Of a stretch of DNA of 64,000 nucleotides, positions 23,611-34,480 are shown piece by piece. Under the pieces are notes generated by a model. It searched no databases and was not told the DNA's origin. It worked only from the letters and a program-made list of their open reading frames with translations. This DNA comes from Carettochelys insculpta (taxonomy: Eukaryota > Chordata > Testudines > Carettochelyidae). A program made the position numbers and the translations under genes. The first letter of the stretch is position 1. The number at the start of each line of letters is the position of its first letter. The stretch lies in NCBI RefSeq assembly GCF_033958435.1, contig NC_134146.1, positions 25,070,501 through 25,134,500 of the forward strand, in the 5' to 3' direction.

Positions 23611-23822
23611 TATCAAAACAAAAAGCAGCCAAGTAGCACTTTAAAGACTAGCAAAATAGTTTACTAGGTGAGCTCAATATTCTGGTCTGGCTATGGTCTG
23701 AAGAAGTGGGTCTGTGCCACGAAAGCTCACCTAATAAACTATTTTGCTAGTCTTTAAAGTGCTACTTGACTGCTTTTTGTTTTGATAGTGTATAGACTAG
23801 CATGGCTTCCCTTCTGTTATTA
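23611..23822 (+). mobile_element. PLE 3' end with attached inverted copy (foldback)
   Basis: The left arm 23611-23674 is the reverse complement of the right arm 23724-23787: 64 bp each, differing at two positions by my count. The right copy continues to ACTAGCATGGCTTCCC. Between the arms are GGCTATGGTCTGAAGAAG and CACGAAAG. The hairpin is too long for ordinary intramolecular chance. Head-to-head partial inverted copies are a known habit of Penelope-like elements. It could form a stable hairpin RNA if transcribed. Confidence 0.65.
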
Positions 23823-24080
23823 TCTTCTTTAGTTTCATATACACAGTAAATACAGACTCTTGGAAAAAAAAGTGTAATTATTTTTATTAAAATCAAATTC
23901 TACCAAAGCCAAATGCACACCTGTGATCCTGTTGATATTACCAATCAGTGGCCAGATTGTGTCCACTACTCAGAAGAGTGTACAAGGGAGGAATAGAGAA
24001 AGAGACAAGAGCATTATCATTCCCTTCTGTTCTTGCAGCACACGTGAGCACAAATGCAGTCCGAAAAACACTCTCTCCAT

Positions 24081-24773
24081 GGGTGTGTCTACACTAGCCG
24101 GCTACTTCGAAGTCGCTGACACAAGATCAAAATAGTACACGTCACATCTACATGCACTGTACGCTATTTCGACATTGAAATCGACATTAGGCAGCGAGAC
24201 GTCAAAATCGCTATTCCTATCCAAAGATGGGAATAGCGTCCTACTTCGATGCTCAACGTCAAAGTAGGGCATGTGTAGATGATCCGTGTCCCACTATGTC
24301 GAAATAGCAGGGTCCTCCATGGCGGCCATCAGCTGAGGGGTTGAGAGATGCTCTGTCCAGCCCCTGCGGGGCTCTATGGTCACCGCATGCAGCAGCCCTT
24401 AGCCCAGGGCTTCTGGCTGCTGCTGCTGCTGCAGCTGGGGGTCCATGCTGTGTGCACAGGGTCTGCAACCAGTTGTGGGCTCTGTGGACCTCATGCTGTG
24501 CAGAGCGAGTGTGTCTGGGAGGGGCCCTTTAAGGGAGTGGCTTGGGGCTTTGCTGGCCACTTATTTCAACAGGGAGCGCTTGTGTGTGTGTGGATGCTCC
24601 ACATTTCCTTCCGGGGCAGCTCCTTTCGACGTTCTCCGTCGCTACGTTGACTTTGAACGTCGATGGTACCAGCCCGGGAGGACGTGTAGACGATACGTGT
24701 CGAAGTAGCCTATTTTGATGTTCTTATGTCGAAATAGGCTACTTCAACGTAGTGTGCTAGTGTAGATGTAGCC
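24081..24773. mobile_element. MITE group G
   Basis: Begins GGGTGTGTCTACACTAGCC and ends GTGCTAGTGTAGATGTAGCC. Arms carry GGCTACTTCGAAGT, CTATTTCGACATTGAAATCG and TACTTCGATG, rich in TCGA words. Flanks are CAT and TAT, so a 3-bp duplication with one change. The interior (24310-24620) is GC-rich with a GCTGCTGCTGCTGCTG run near 24417-24432. It is a long MITE with some non-palindromic filler. Frames up to 100 residues inside are not genes. Confidence 0.75.
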
Positions 24774-25389
24774 TATATGTCAGCTTTGGAGCCATATGTC
24801 AGGCCCACCTTTTGAGATGGGTTTATTCTGTATCTATTATGGAAGAAAGTAGCACAAGATGCACTTTGTGATGTGAGGTAGCTCCGGATGGAATTGTGCA
24901 TTCTGAGACAGAATTCCTCTAAAGGAAACATGGTTTCACATCACCTCCAATGCAGAACAATAGCTAAAGGATAAGACTGAATGCTGGATGAGACATACTA
25001 ACTCATTCCTCTTTCTGCTGCCAAACAGATCAGGAGTTTACGGCAGATACCATCTGCTGTTCTGCCAACCTTCCCAAGTGCAGTCTGTTATTCCATTGAC
25101 TTCAACAGAGCTTTAAAGGAACAGCAGCAGTGAACTAAAACAAAAACCATCATGTTTTCCTAATGTGCAAGAGGTTCCTATCCAAGGCTCTCATGAAAAT
25201 CAGTTTCAAACATATAAAACCGAAAGGCCAAACATTCAAAATTCAATTATTTATTCATATGACTCAAACAAAAGTCAGTTCACAGAACATAAATCCCCTA
25301 ATTAAGAACCTAGCATGACTTCTCAAAGTGTTTGATGTTAATGACAACTATGCATATATGTCATCCTGCAAAAACTAAATAAGAAAATT
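24774..25389. other. Unique sequence, no feature recognised
   Basis: Non-coding. It includes a short TTCCATTGACTTCAACAGAG word, common in diverged amniote repeats, too short to assign. Confidence 0.4.
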
Positions 25390-26430
25390 CTTTAATTATA
25401 ATTGTGATGGGTCAGATCCTCTTGGGATGTCATCTTATAAGCTTGAGTCAGCCTTTTCTGACAGCCTACATCCTCTTTATCTGTTCTTGTTGGACCAGGC
25501 TCACAAGCCTCTTCCAGACAAGCACGCAAATGGGGCCACACCCACCTGCAGATACACTTAGACTTCTCCAGAGCACATAGAGTCTGAACAGTACTTGAAT
25601 GCATTGTCACAACAACTCAAAGCTTTCTGCTTTGTGTGTGCACACATTGAGATTAGCTATGGGAATAATCATTTTAAGGGACTTGCCACAGCCCCAGGTG
25701 TTCATCTCCCTTGGAATATAAACCCAAAATTATATGAAACTTGCCTCCTCCCTCAGTGAGGAAGAAGGTATGCATAACTTGCTGCCCCTGTTAGAAATAA
25801 TATAAACTGAGTTATACTATAAACAAGATACGTTTATTTACTACCAAAAGGCATATTTTAAGTGGTTAAGGAGGTAGTAAACAGAACGAAGTAGATTACT
25901 AAGAAAATAAAGTGAAGCATGCAAACTAAGCTTGAATCACTACAGAAAGTGTTTACAAATAATAATTCTTCACTCAAGATATTGGTCAAGTAAAGTCCTC
26001 CACAGCCCAGGCATTTTTTAGCCTGGGTCCAGTGGTTCTCCCCTCACTTGTTTGAGCTATTTTGTTGTCTTGTCTCTTCAAGTGTCACTTTGGGTGGGAA
26101 GGTGAGGCAAAGCAAACTGAAGACCCTGATTATTTTTCTCCCCTGACTTACTTAGAATTTACTTAAGGTAGGAATTCTTTGTTTGATTTCCCAACTTCCT
26201 ACTGGAGCAGTTCATCAGTCCAAGACACAGGTTCATATCAGGTGACCATACAAATAGAATAATCCTATTGCATAAATCAGAACTTTCTAATGATACCTTG
26301 CATGAGTTATCTTGCACAGAGTATATATTAGTTATGTCCTAGTCATACCATACGCATATTTTCATAAAGAAATAATAAAAACTGGGTTATACTATAAACA
26401 TGATAATAAATTTGGATGAAAATTATTCCC
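25390..26430 (-). mobile_element. Possible LTR-retroelement LTR, antisense
   Basis: Features recalled from common turtle LTRs are read antisense: a GTTTATTTACTACCAAAAG block, AGTAAACAGAACGAAGTAGA, TTACTAAGAAAATAAAG and CATGCAAACTAAGCTTGAAT. Near 25803-25830 and 26377-26404 the same words recur (ACTG.GTTATACTATAAAC, then ATGATA or AAGATA), which could be element-internal or flanking repeats. No coding domain is present. The assignment is tentative. Confidence 0.4.
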
Positions 26431-26439
26431 AGCTCGACC

Positions 26440-27230
26440 TATAACAAATGATGAGAAGAAAAAGAAAAGGAGGAGTTTATATAATTGGCTAGCTAAATGC
26501 ACTGCATCAATCAAAACAACAGTAAACTATTACTAGCTAAATTCTGGTTCCATGGAAATCAATGGCAAAACTCTCCTTGATTTCAACTGGTCCACAATTT
26601 CATTTTAAAAGGTTTATTATTAATTATTATATGTGATTTAGGAGACAGATGTGACAGGACATTCCACATGCTTTATGAAAGTGCACTTCTGATATGAATG
26701 ACCTAACTCAGACGTGCTCCATGTAAGATGGCTCATGTAACATGAGTGGAAATGTTGTCATTTATTGAATGTAGTTATCCCATTTGGCAAGTATCACTTT
26801 TGTAGCTGAAGTTAAGAATATTGACCTATGTATCTATAATTTCATAATTGCTGCTTGGAGGTCACGCCCACTGCTGCCACTTTCACTTCATGTATAGCAA
26901 TGAAAGAGGCTGCAGTGCTGATGACCCATCCATAAGACAGAATGAACTGTAAAAGTGCTTAACCTTCTGGGAGCATGTGGGCCAGCCCATAGATACTGGC
27001 TACTGAGACATGAGCAGGTCACCTAAGAGTGAACCCATCTTGAACTCTGTTCTATTCCATCAGAAGCTGAGAGGTCGTCAATGGACTCCCACATTATGCA
27101 AATCCTATATAAGTACAAGGAGTGAAGTGATCCCAATTCCCAACTAGCTGTGAGAACAGAACTGTTTTAAAATAGTCACAAACAATTCCCAACTAGGTAT
27201 TGTAAAACTGGAAACTGGCAGATAGCTGGG
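26440..27230. other. Unique sequence, no feature recognised
   Basis: No gene or assignable repeat seen. Confidence 0.45.
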
Positions 27231-27235
27231 ACAGA

Positions 27236-27420
27236 AAAAGTAGTTGAGGTAATGTCTTTTATTGACCAACATCTGTTGTCAGAAGGGATATGTTTTTGAG
27301 CATCACAAGAGAACTACATCAGGTCTGGAGAAAGTAACCAGCATTTCTGAGCTCAATGCAAGGAGGGCCAGATTGTTAAGCATAAGGGGGTCACACAAGT
27401 TATAGGAGACCACATAATAA
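27236..27420 (-). mobile_element. PLE 3' fragment, antisense
   Basis: Plus-strand landmarks GTTGAGGTAATGTCTTTTAT, TGACCAACATCTGTTGTCAG, ATCAGGTCTGGAGAAAGTAA and AGATTGTTAAGCATAAG match the 3' region of the larger antisense PLE at 60365 (GGTGAGATAATACATTTTAC, GACCAGCTTCATTTGGCAAG). Truncated and decayed. Confidence 0.5.
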
Positions 27421-27429
27421 GAAGTATAT

Positions 27430-28677
27430 AATTGACCTGTATTTGATGGGCTGGTATGGAGAGAAAAGAGAATGGCAAAGGAAGAGGAGGAGGGTTATAG
27501 TGAGAGTGTAAATAGTGATTATTCATGCAGGACACAGTGACATTCATATCCTAGAAGCAAAGGTACAACAAACGCCAATCTCTAAAATATGGCCTTATTC
27601 TACATTGCATTAGAACTTAACGGAAGTCAATGGGAAAATTCAGTAACTTAAATGGGATCAGGACTTCATCCCATATTCTTTTATGGCCCAACTGAATTCT
27701 AACATAGGGCTAATATATGTTATGCCTAACAGTATATACATGACTGGGGCTTCCCGTGGGGTTTCTATCAAAACGGTACACATGTGACTATAGGATACAT
27801 AATGAAATTTCATTGTGCTGAATGTGACTCCATCACTTAGTCTTCAGATAGGCTCGGTTTTACCCACATTTTCATTGCATGTGTGAAGAGAGCTCTTTTA
27901 AAACAGTCACAACCAATTCTTTTTGCTGAGCAAAAATTCTAACATCCCATAATTTTTATGCCTGATAATTTGTGTTTAATTAGCATAATAAACAATTGAA
28001 CATGGAAAGATATTCAGAATTTAGAAGCTAAATCTGGACTGCCTTGGTTTCTCTCTTTTTTATGAACCCCAGTTTTCCTCCAGTGAGTATGCTGGACACA
28101 GACCTCAAAAACAATAAAAAACAGAAATTAATTGGATGATGGTATTTCAATCATGGCATTTTCCTGACATTTTAAGCTGAAGGAATGCAGCTCAATCAGT
28201 TTGTAGCTAGCAGCAGTGCCATGAAATTGCACTATAGCCCTGATAATTATTCTTTTCATTATTTTTATAATACATAAAAAATACAAGTTTCCTTTTATTT
28301 TGCGTATAATAGAAAGAGATGAAGCAGAATATTTGCCTTACGATGTTACAGTTTAAATTTAGTGACAACCAAAGAGTATTACATTAACGATGCACAGGAA
28401 ACAGCACTGCAAAAAGTCTTCCATTATCTTGTCTTTTTATAGAAACCATAACCATACATCGTAGATATTGACCCAAGAGTTTTTTCCCCTTCTCTTTCTT
28501 CTCTCCTCTCCCTTTAACGTATTAAAATGTATAAAATGACAACTGCGTATCAGAGAAGATAAACTAATCTTGTTTGTAAGCATTGCCTTCTTTTTCAAAA
28601 GCTCTGTATAAGATGATGAAGAAAGCACTGGTAATTTCTTATCTGTGTATGTTGCTCCTCCAAGTACTATATTATGC
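27430..28677. other. Unique AT-rich sequence
   Basis: No coding or repeat feature recognised. A 63-residue lysine-rich minus frame at 28437-28628 has no motif. Confidence 0.5.
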
Positions 28678-29232
28678 TAGTAACAGAGAGACAGCCGTGC
28701 TAGTCTATATACTATCAAAACAAAAAAAGCAGCCAAGTAGCACTTTAACAAAATAATTTATTAGGTGGCGAGCTTTTGTGGGACAGACCCACTTCTTCAG
28801 ACCATAGCCATACCAGAACAGACTCAATATTTAAGGCACAGAGAATCAAAAAAGTAATCAACATTGACAAATCAGAAAAAAATTATCAAGGTGAACAAAT
28901 CAGAGAGTAGAGGGACAGAAGGGGGAACCGAGATGTGAATTTTCTGGGTCATTATAAGGGCTCTTTTGCCTACTTGGCTTAATCTAATTCTTGGCTTCCC
29001 CCCACCCTTCCACCCCTCTATTCTCTGATTTGTTCACCTTGATATTTTTTTTTCTCATTTGTCAACCTTGATTGCTTTTTTGGTTCTCTGTGCCTTAAAT
29101 ATTGAGTCTGTTCTGGTATGGCTATGGTCTGAAGAAGTGGGTCTGTCCCATGAAAGCTCACCACCTAATAAATTATTTTGTTAGTCTTTAAAGTGCTGCT
29201 TGGCTGCTTTTTTTGTATTGATATATTATGCT
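28678..29232. mobile_element. Head-to-head pair of PLE 3' copies (large foldback)
   Basis: The minus-strand copy (28678-28915) begins at the terminal piece, reverse complement of TAGACTAGCACGGCTGTCTC. It is followed after about 100 bp by a plus-strand copy (29013-29224). Both arms contain GCAGCCAAGTAGCACTTTAA or its complement, ACCCACTTCTTCAGACCATA, CAGACTCAATATTTAAGGCA and AAATCAGAGA, giving arms of about 200 bp in mirror order. The spacer 28916-29012 is unique. Together they could form a long hairpin. Confidence 0.65.
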
Positions 29233-29965
29233 AGTTCACGCAGTGGTCTAGTTTTGTTCAGTTAGGGACATACTGAGCAATAACAATTCTATTAATTCTG
29301 TAGAATGCAAATATAAATGTCAGAATAACCTAAGCTCCGCTAACAAAAGGCAGATTGAAATGTCTCCGCTGGCAGAAAGAGGCACTTTAGCAATTTCTTA
29401 CTGTGACCCAATAGCCTCCTAATGCGAACTGGCAAATGAGTAGAGAGGAGTTACAGGAATCTCCTGATTCTGGCATAGATATATTCTGGCTCACTAAAGA
29501 CTGTCGTGAGATTTCAGATGAAAGCTAGTGTCACATGGGTCATCAACATAATTGTGAAATGCACATACAGATGTAAGGAGTTACATATATAAATTGAAAA
29601 TATGTTCTTAAAGCCTGTGTGTATGTGATGGCAGGGTTGGTGACCAGCAAAGATGAAAATCTAGTTCTCTATCAGACAGGGCTTGTTTATCTGTGTATCA
29701 GTGTACATATACATCACATAACACCAGTCTGAACGGAAGGTAAATGAAGGATTGGAAGAAACGCTTTAAAAAGAATCTAAGAGGATAAAAACACAACACG
29801 GGAGGGAGAAGCTAAAGTGCCCCTCAAAAGGTTGCTTTACTATTGGGGGGCAGGAGAGAAGAAAATGAGGCAATAAAGGGAAACCCTTTTGCTCATACAA
29901 AGAGAGTCTCAGCCATGCTCAGTTAAAAATGCTAGAGAGAACTTCACATGAAATAAATTTCTTTT
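29233..29965. other. Unique sequence, no feature recognised
   Basis: Non-coding interval between PLE fragments. Confidence 0.4.
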
Positions 29966-29969
29966 ATAC

Positions 29970-30112
29970 AAGCAGCATCTGATGAAGTGAGTCTTTGCTC
30001 ACGAAAGCTCATGCTCAAAACTGTTCTGTTAGTCTATAAGGTGCCACAGGACCCTTCGTTGCTCTTACAGATCCAGACTAACACGGCTACCCCTCTGATA
30101 CTTTTATACAAG
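29970..30112 (+). mobile_element. PLE 3' end with hammerhead-like motif
   Basis: Contains CTGATGAAGTGAG, TCTTTG, CTCACGAAAGCTCATG, then TGTTAGTCTATAAGGTGCCA and CCAGACTAACACGGCTACCC. The CTGATGA, GTGAG/CTCAC hairpin and GAAA order matches the conserved part of hammerhead ribozymes, which are known in Penelope-like elements. A matching outer stem was not verified. It is a different subfamily from the CTGAAGAAGTGGG copies. This sequence type is widespread in reptile genomes. Confidence 0.6.
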
Positions 30113-30114
30113 AG

Positions 30115-30980
30115 GAACTTGTTAGCTCAGTTTAGTCTCTAGAAAGTATGGTATTATTTTGGTTAATGCATAACCATTTTTTTCTGATATTCTTACTCAC
30201 ATTTACTTATATCTCTAATCTTTCTTAATAAACATATTCTAGTTTCAGTGCTGTAGGGTTAAGCTAAGTGATGTCCTGAGCTGAATCTTACAAACTGATG
30301 TGTACTGTTCTGTTGGGCATAGTATGCCTGATAACTCTGTGCATTCAGTGGATAAGGAGCTAGACACTGCAGGAAATTTCCAGTGCCTATCATTTCCTGT
30401 CCAGAGATACCAAAGCAGATACAGGTCTGGAGGGCAGTATTTGTGCTCCTAAAGGTTGTTTGTTTAGGGACTTCAACCAGGTAAGGCAGAATCAAGACTG
30501 CTTCACGCCAACAGAAGCTAGTGGTGAGGTGACTCAGAGCCCTGGGCATCTTTGGAGAGCATCACACTTAAATCTTCATTAATTTTCCTCTTCTCCAGCA
30601 TACTCTTCTGCCTGCTTGATCTTGGCATATGAACAGCACGACTCCAGAGACACAGATTCAGATGGATCACTCCAGAATGCACAAATGCAACTGAGTTCAG
30701 AATCAAACTCACTACAGGGAATACAAACTTCTGAGACCTACCTACTGAAAACAATTTCAGCAGAGACTGACACACGTCTGTAATGATGTGAAGCACCTAG
30801 GTGGTCCTGCAGAACAATCATGTCCTTTTGAGTCAAACCATGATTTAAGAATAGTTTTCAGTGAGTACACCTGAATAGAAGGCAAGACCATTTTAATTCA
30901 GGCAACCAATTTCCCTAATTCAATATCAGTACATAGATCACAATGTAAAGCCCACCTACCTGTTTGATCAGGTGTTTTTG
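30115..30980. other. Unique sequence, no feature recognised
   Basis: Frames of 92-96 residues on the minus strand (30259-30796) overlap each other in different frames and show no motif, so they are left out. Confidence 0.45.
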
Positions 30981-30986
30981 CCATTA

Positions 30987-31626
30987 CAGTAAACTCTTTC
31001 ATATCCGGCATCCATGGGACCAGGAGGTTGCTAGATAATCAAATAGTCTGTATAATAGACAGGAATACTGAGCAATGCATAATATTAAAGAAAAACAAGA
31101 TTAGATATGGAGAAACACACAAAAATGTATGCTGAATATTGTTCACAGTCTTTTCCCACAAGCATCCACATCTATTAGAAGACTCTTATACATTGACAGC
31201 AGGACACAGCCTCAGTTGAGTAGCTCTGGTCAGTGTAAGTAGCTCACATTGGGTGGGAGAGCAGAGGAGCCTGCTGGCTGCACTCAGGCAATATTTGTGT
31301 CCCGAAAAGGGAGATTGGATAGTTTAGAAGAGTGTTAATGACCGTCATTAAAAGTGACTGCCTGATGGCTACTTGGCAGATCCTCTGTCTAGATCTTTTT
31401 CAAGAAATATCTACATTGTAATTGGCATTAATAATCACTTACGGGCAGTCTCCTTAGAACGTTAGCCCTGCATTCCTCTATGCTGCATGTGAATGCAGCC
31501 TGCAGGCTCCTCTGCTCTTTCCGTGCTCTTGCCTGGTGTCCGCCAACCAGAGCTTCTCAGCTGTAAGCTATGCCAGTTATTGAAGTGTGCCAGTTGATCA
31601 AATAGCAGTTAACCAAGAGTTTACTG
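30987..31626. mobile_element. Tigger-type MITE, 640 bp
   Basis: Begins CAGTAAACTCTTTCATATCC and ends AACCAAGAGTTTACTG, flanked by TA on both sides, the Tc1/mariner-pogo target duplication. The interior shares with the shorter copy at 50452, in reverse orientation, the blocks AACAAGATTAGATAT and AAAAATGTATGC. Non-coding. Confidence 0.75.
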
Positions 31627-31639
31627 TATTTTTTGCTCA

Positions 31640-32930
31640 GTATAAATTGAGGATAATTTTTCTTCAGACATTTTCTTGGCTGCAGCAGTGGCAATGGTTT
31701 TTAAGTAACATTCTACCTTTTGGTGTAGTTCTAGATATACTTCTTAGGCTACTCAGCTTTTACAAAAAAGCATCTAAAGGTGAAGACAAAATGTGGTTAA
31801 ACTTAAATAACTCCACAGTTGTCTGCAAGAGGAAAAAGGAAGAGAGAGGCCTTAAGGTAATTCATATATTAACACACATTTAACTGGGTTTGAATATAGC
31901 TTGATGCATGGATCTGAATCAGAACTTTCTTATGGATAAATAAAGTTCTCAAGTTCTCCTTGAGTGATGTGCTCAAACAGGAGAAGTATTACATTGTTCC
32001 CATCTATTCCTTGGAGTGAGTGCTGCTACTACTGCTGCTGGTTTCATTCAAAATGTCCAATACCCAGCACAAAAGCTCTGCTATAAATAAGAATCCCTCA
32101 CCCCAAATTTAAAATAAACCCATAGGGTTGTGAAAGAAAGAGATTAGTGTTTGTCTGTTTGTCCTTGTATTGCACAGATAGCAAAATGTATCACTCCATC
32201 CTTAGTTTATTTGAAAGTATTCCTTACATAATAACTTAGCTATGTTAACAAAGGTGTACATATATAATTGGAAATAGTTTTCTTCTCTAAAAGAGAATAC
32301 TGATCTATGGCTATGTAACTAACATTCTCTACAATGGTGTAAAGTTATATATATTTAGGCATACTTAGGGAGGCATTTTTGCTGCTGTTTAGTTGATGAC
32401 AAAGGGCATGCATGATATTTTAAGTAGATAAAGAATGATACAGGGCTCCACTGCTTCTTATTTTTAAAGATCAATGCACTTGCACTGACTTCTGTGAAAA
32501 CAGAAAGTGATTAACATGTAAGAAGAACTCAGCACATCGCAGGAAATAGCCTAGATGAAGATAAAAATGTCAGGCCTGATGATTTCATGAAGAACATGGA
32601 AACAATCAACTTCCTGAAAATCATTCAAGGACGAAGCTTTATTATGAAACAATAATTTGAAATCTTCTACAGAAGGTCCCCCAACAGGTGCCAGAAGTCA
32701 ACCTCTTTCAAAGTGTTAAGGGTCCAGATTTGCAAAACTAGTTCCTAGTTTTGGTCATCTCAGTTTTAAAGCATATAAACTGAGCCCAATTTCCAGAAGC
32801 AGTTTGCAACCACACCACTGAATTCACCAAATCCTGTATAAAGCTGTTTGGTTATTTTGGCATAAAACAGGAGTTTTGGTGTCAATGTTGAAACACCATA
32901 AAAGGGCTAATTTCCAAAAATGCCCAACCT
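31640..32930. other. Unique AT-rich sequence
   Basis: No supported gene. A TGCTGCTACTACTGCTGCTG run lies near 32020. Confidence 0.5.
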
Positions 32931-32934
32931 CTAA

Positions 32935-33400
32935 GTTCGTGTCAACACTGGCCCCCGCTTCCAGAAGGGACATAGTAATGAGCACAGTGGAAGATGCAAA
33001 CGAGGTGTGGATTAAAATATCTCATGCCTCATTTGCATATTCCCCCGAGATCTCACTTCTGGAAAATCCCCTTCTGGAAGCAAAAGCTGCCATGTGGACT
33101 GGGTTCCTTTGGAAGGAAATGCGGGGGTCCTTCCAAAGGAAATCTCCCTTCTGGAAGACCTTTCTTCTGCAAACATTTGTCTTCTGGAAAGGGGTTTTCT
33201 TTTGGAAGGATCCAGTTTCCTTCTGAAGGAACCCCATCTGTCTGGCAGCTTTTGTTTTCAGAAGGGGATCTTCCAGAAGTGAGATCTCGTGGGAATATGC
33301 AAATGAAGCATGAGATATTTTAATCCATGCCTCATTTCCATCTTCCACTGCGCTCATTACCATGCTCCTTCCAGAAGTGGGGGCCAGTGTAGACAGGGAC
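32935..33400. mobile_element. MITE group D, copy 2
   Basis: Ends GTTCGTGTCAACACTGGCCC and GGGCCAGTGTAGACAGGGAC, flanked by TAA on both sides. The arms mirror each other through TTAAAATATCTCATGCCTCA, TTTGCATATTCCC, GAGATCTCACTTCTGG and a central TTCTGCAAACATTTG region. All frames here, up to 116 residues on either strand, result from the palindrome and encode nothing. Confidence 0.85.
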
Positions 33401-33555
33401 TAAAAATGTTTAATGTGTCTCAAGTCTGGGACCCAGGAACTGAGACAGTCAAATTGCTAAATTACTTTTGAAATTTTGGGCAATTTAATTTGGTCTTCAG
33501 ATATGCTAACAAAGTTTGGATAACCCGGTGAAACCAATGTTACTCTGATCTGAGT

Positions 33556-33819
33556 GGCTACCTCTACACTAGCCCCAAACTTCAAAATGGCCACACAAAT
33601 GGCCATGGGAAAAAGGGGACTTCGAAGTAGGCGGGATCCTTTCGCAAAGGAGCCCCATCGGGACGAGCCGCGCGGCGGCGAGGCGTGTCAATTTCGAAGT
33701 GCCGCAGCCGCCCGCATGCTAATGAAGCGCTGAATATGCATTTCAGCGCTTCATTAGTAAACTTCGAAATGGCCATTTGTGTGGCCATTTCGAAGTTTGG
33801 GGCTAGTGTAGACATGGCC
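33556..33819. mobile_element. MITE group B, copy 2 (internally deleted)
   Basis: Starts GGCTACCTCTACACTAGCCC and ends GGGGCTAGTGTAGACATGGCC, flanked by AGT on each side. It lacks most of one arm compared with the copy at 8964 (264 against about 425 bp). The remaining parts match closely, including GAGCCGCGCGGCGGCGAGGC, CGCCCGCATGCTAATGAAGC and AACTTCGAAATGGCCATTTG. The other arm of the surrounding inverted repeat preserves the empty site with a single AGT. Confidence 0.85.
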
Positions 33820-33894
33820 AGTAAGTCCAAGCAATATGCACATTTATGTATGAGAATCTTCTGAAGTATGGATATGCCATTTTTTTCTACGTCT

Positions 33895-34115
33895 ATGTCT
33901 ATGTCTAAATTTGCCCCCTTCTCTGAAGGGGGCATGGTAGTCAGGGTGACGGGACATTACTAATGAAGTGCTGTGATGCATATGCAGCACTACATTAGGC
34001 AAATTCTCCCCCACAGCAACTTCCAAGTGTCATACTTTGAAATGCCCGCAGCTACATGGCATGTTGAAGGTTGCCGGATAATCAAAGGGGGCAAGTGTAG
34101 ACACAGACATAGAGA
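33895..34115. mobile_element. MITE related to the CR1-split element at 36203
   Basis: Termini are CTATGTCTAAATTTGCCCCC and GGGGGCAAGTGTAGACACAG. The interior GGCATGGTAGTCAGGGTGAC, ACTAATGAAGTGCTGTG and GCAACTTCCAAGTGTCATAC is shared with 36220-36340. It occupies the centre of the larger inverted repeat. Non-coding and partly decayed. Confidence 0.65.
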
Positions 34116-34480
34116 AAAATGGCATATCCATACTTCAGAAGATTCTCATATATAAATACGCACATTGCTTGCACTTACTCAGATCAGAGTAACATTGGTT
34201 TCACAGGGTTATCCTAAAAATAAGCTCCCAGATCAGCAAGATGTGTAAGCATATGAATATGCACTAACTTTGGCATATGCTTGGACTTAAAGTTAGATTC
34301 ATGCTTAAGTACCTTGTCTAAAAGCATAATTGAAACAGAGACCAAGGAAGTTTCCAAGGCTATGTGTACACATCAGCATTATTTTGCTAATAATCCATTC
34401 GAGAAGAGCTATTCCAAAATAGCTTACTTAGAAATAAAACAGCTATACACAGAAATAAATTTTGAAATAGTACCTAGCCA

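Larger units (their letters stand above)
33518..34214. repeat. Imperfect inverted repeat with an insertion in one arm
   Basis: The left arm (33518-33555 continuing at 33820-33912) is complementary to the right arm (34093-34214). Landmarks are GGATAACCC (33518) against GGGTTATCC (34206), AATGTTACTCTGATCTGAGT against ACTCAGATCAGAGTAACATT, and TGAGAATCTTCTGAAGTATG against CATACTTCAGAAGATTCTCA. The left arm is split by the MITE at 33556-33819, while the right arm is unbroken at that point. The centre is a smaller MITE-like palindrome. It may be a large foldback transposon or an inverted duplication around the central MITE. Confidence 0.75.

Noticed and set aside
32876..33363. Frames of 109-117 residues on both strands
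   Set aside because: They are mirror translations of a palindromic MITE, which explains their near-equal length on the two strands.
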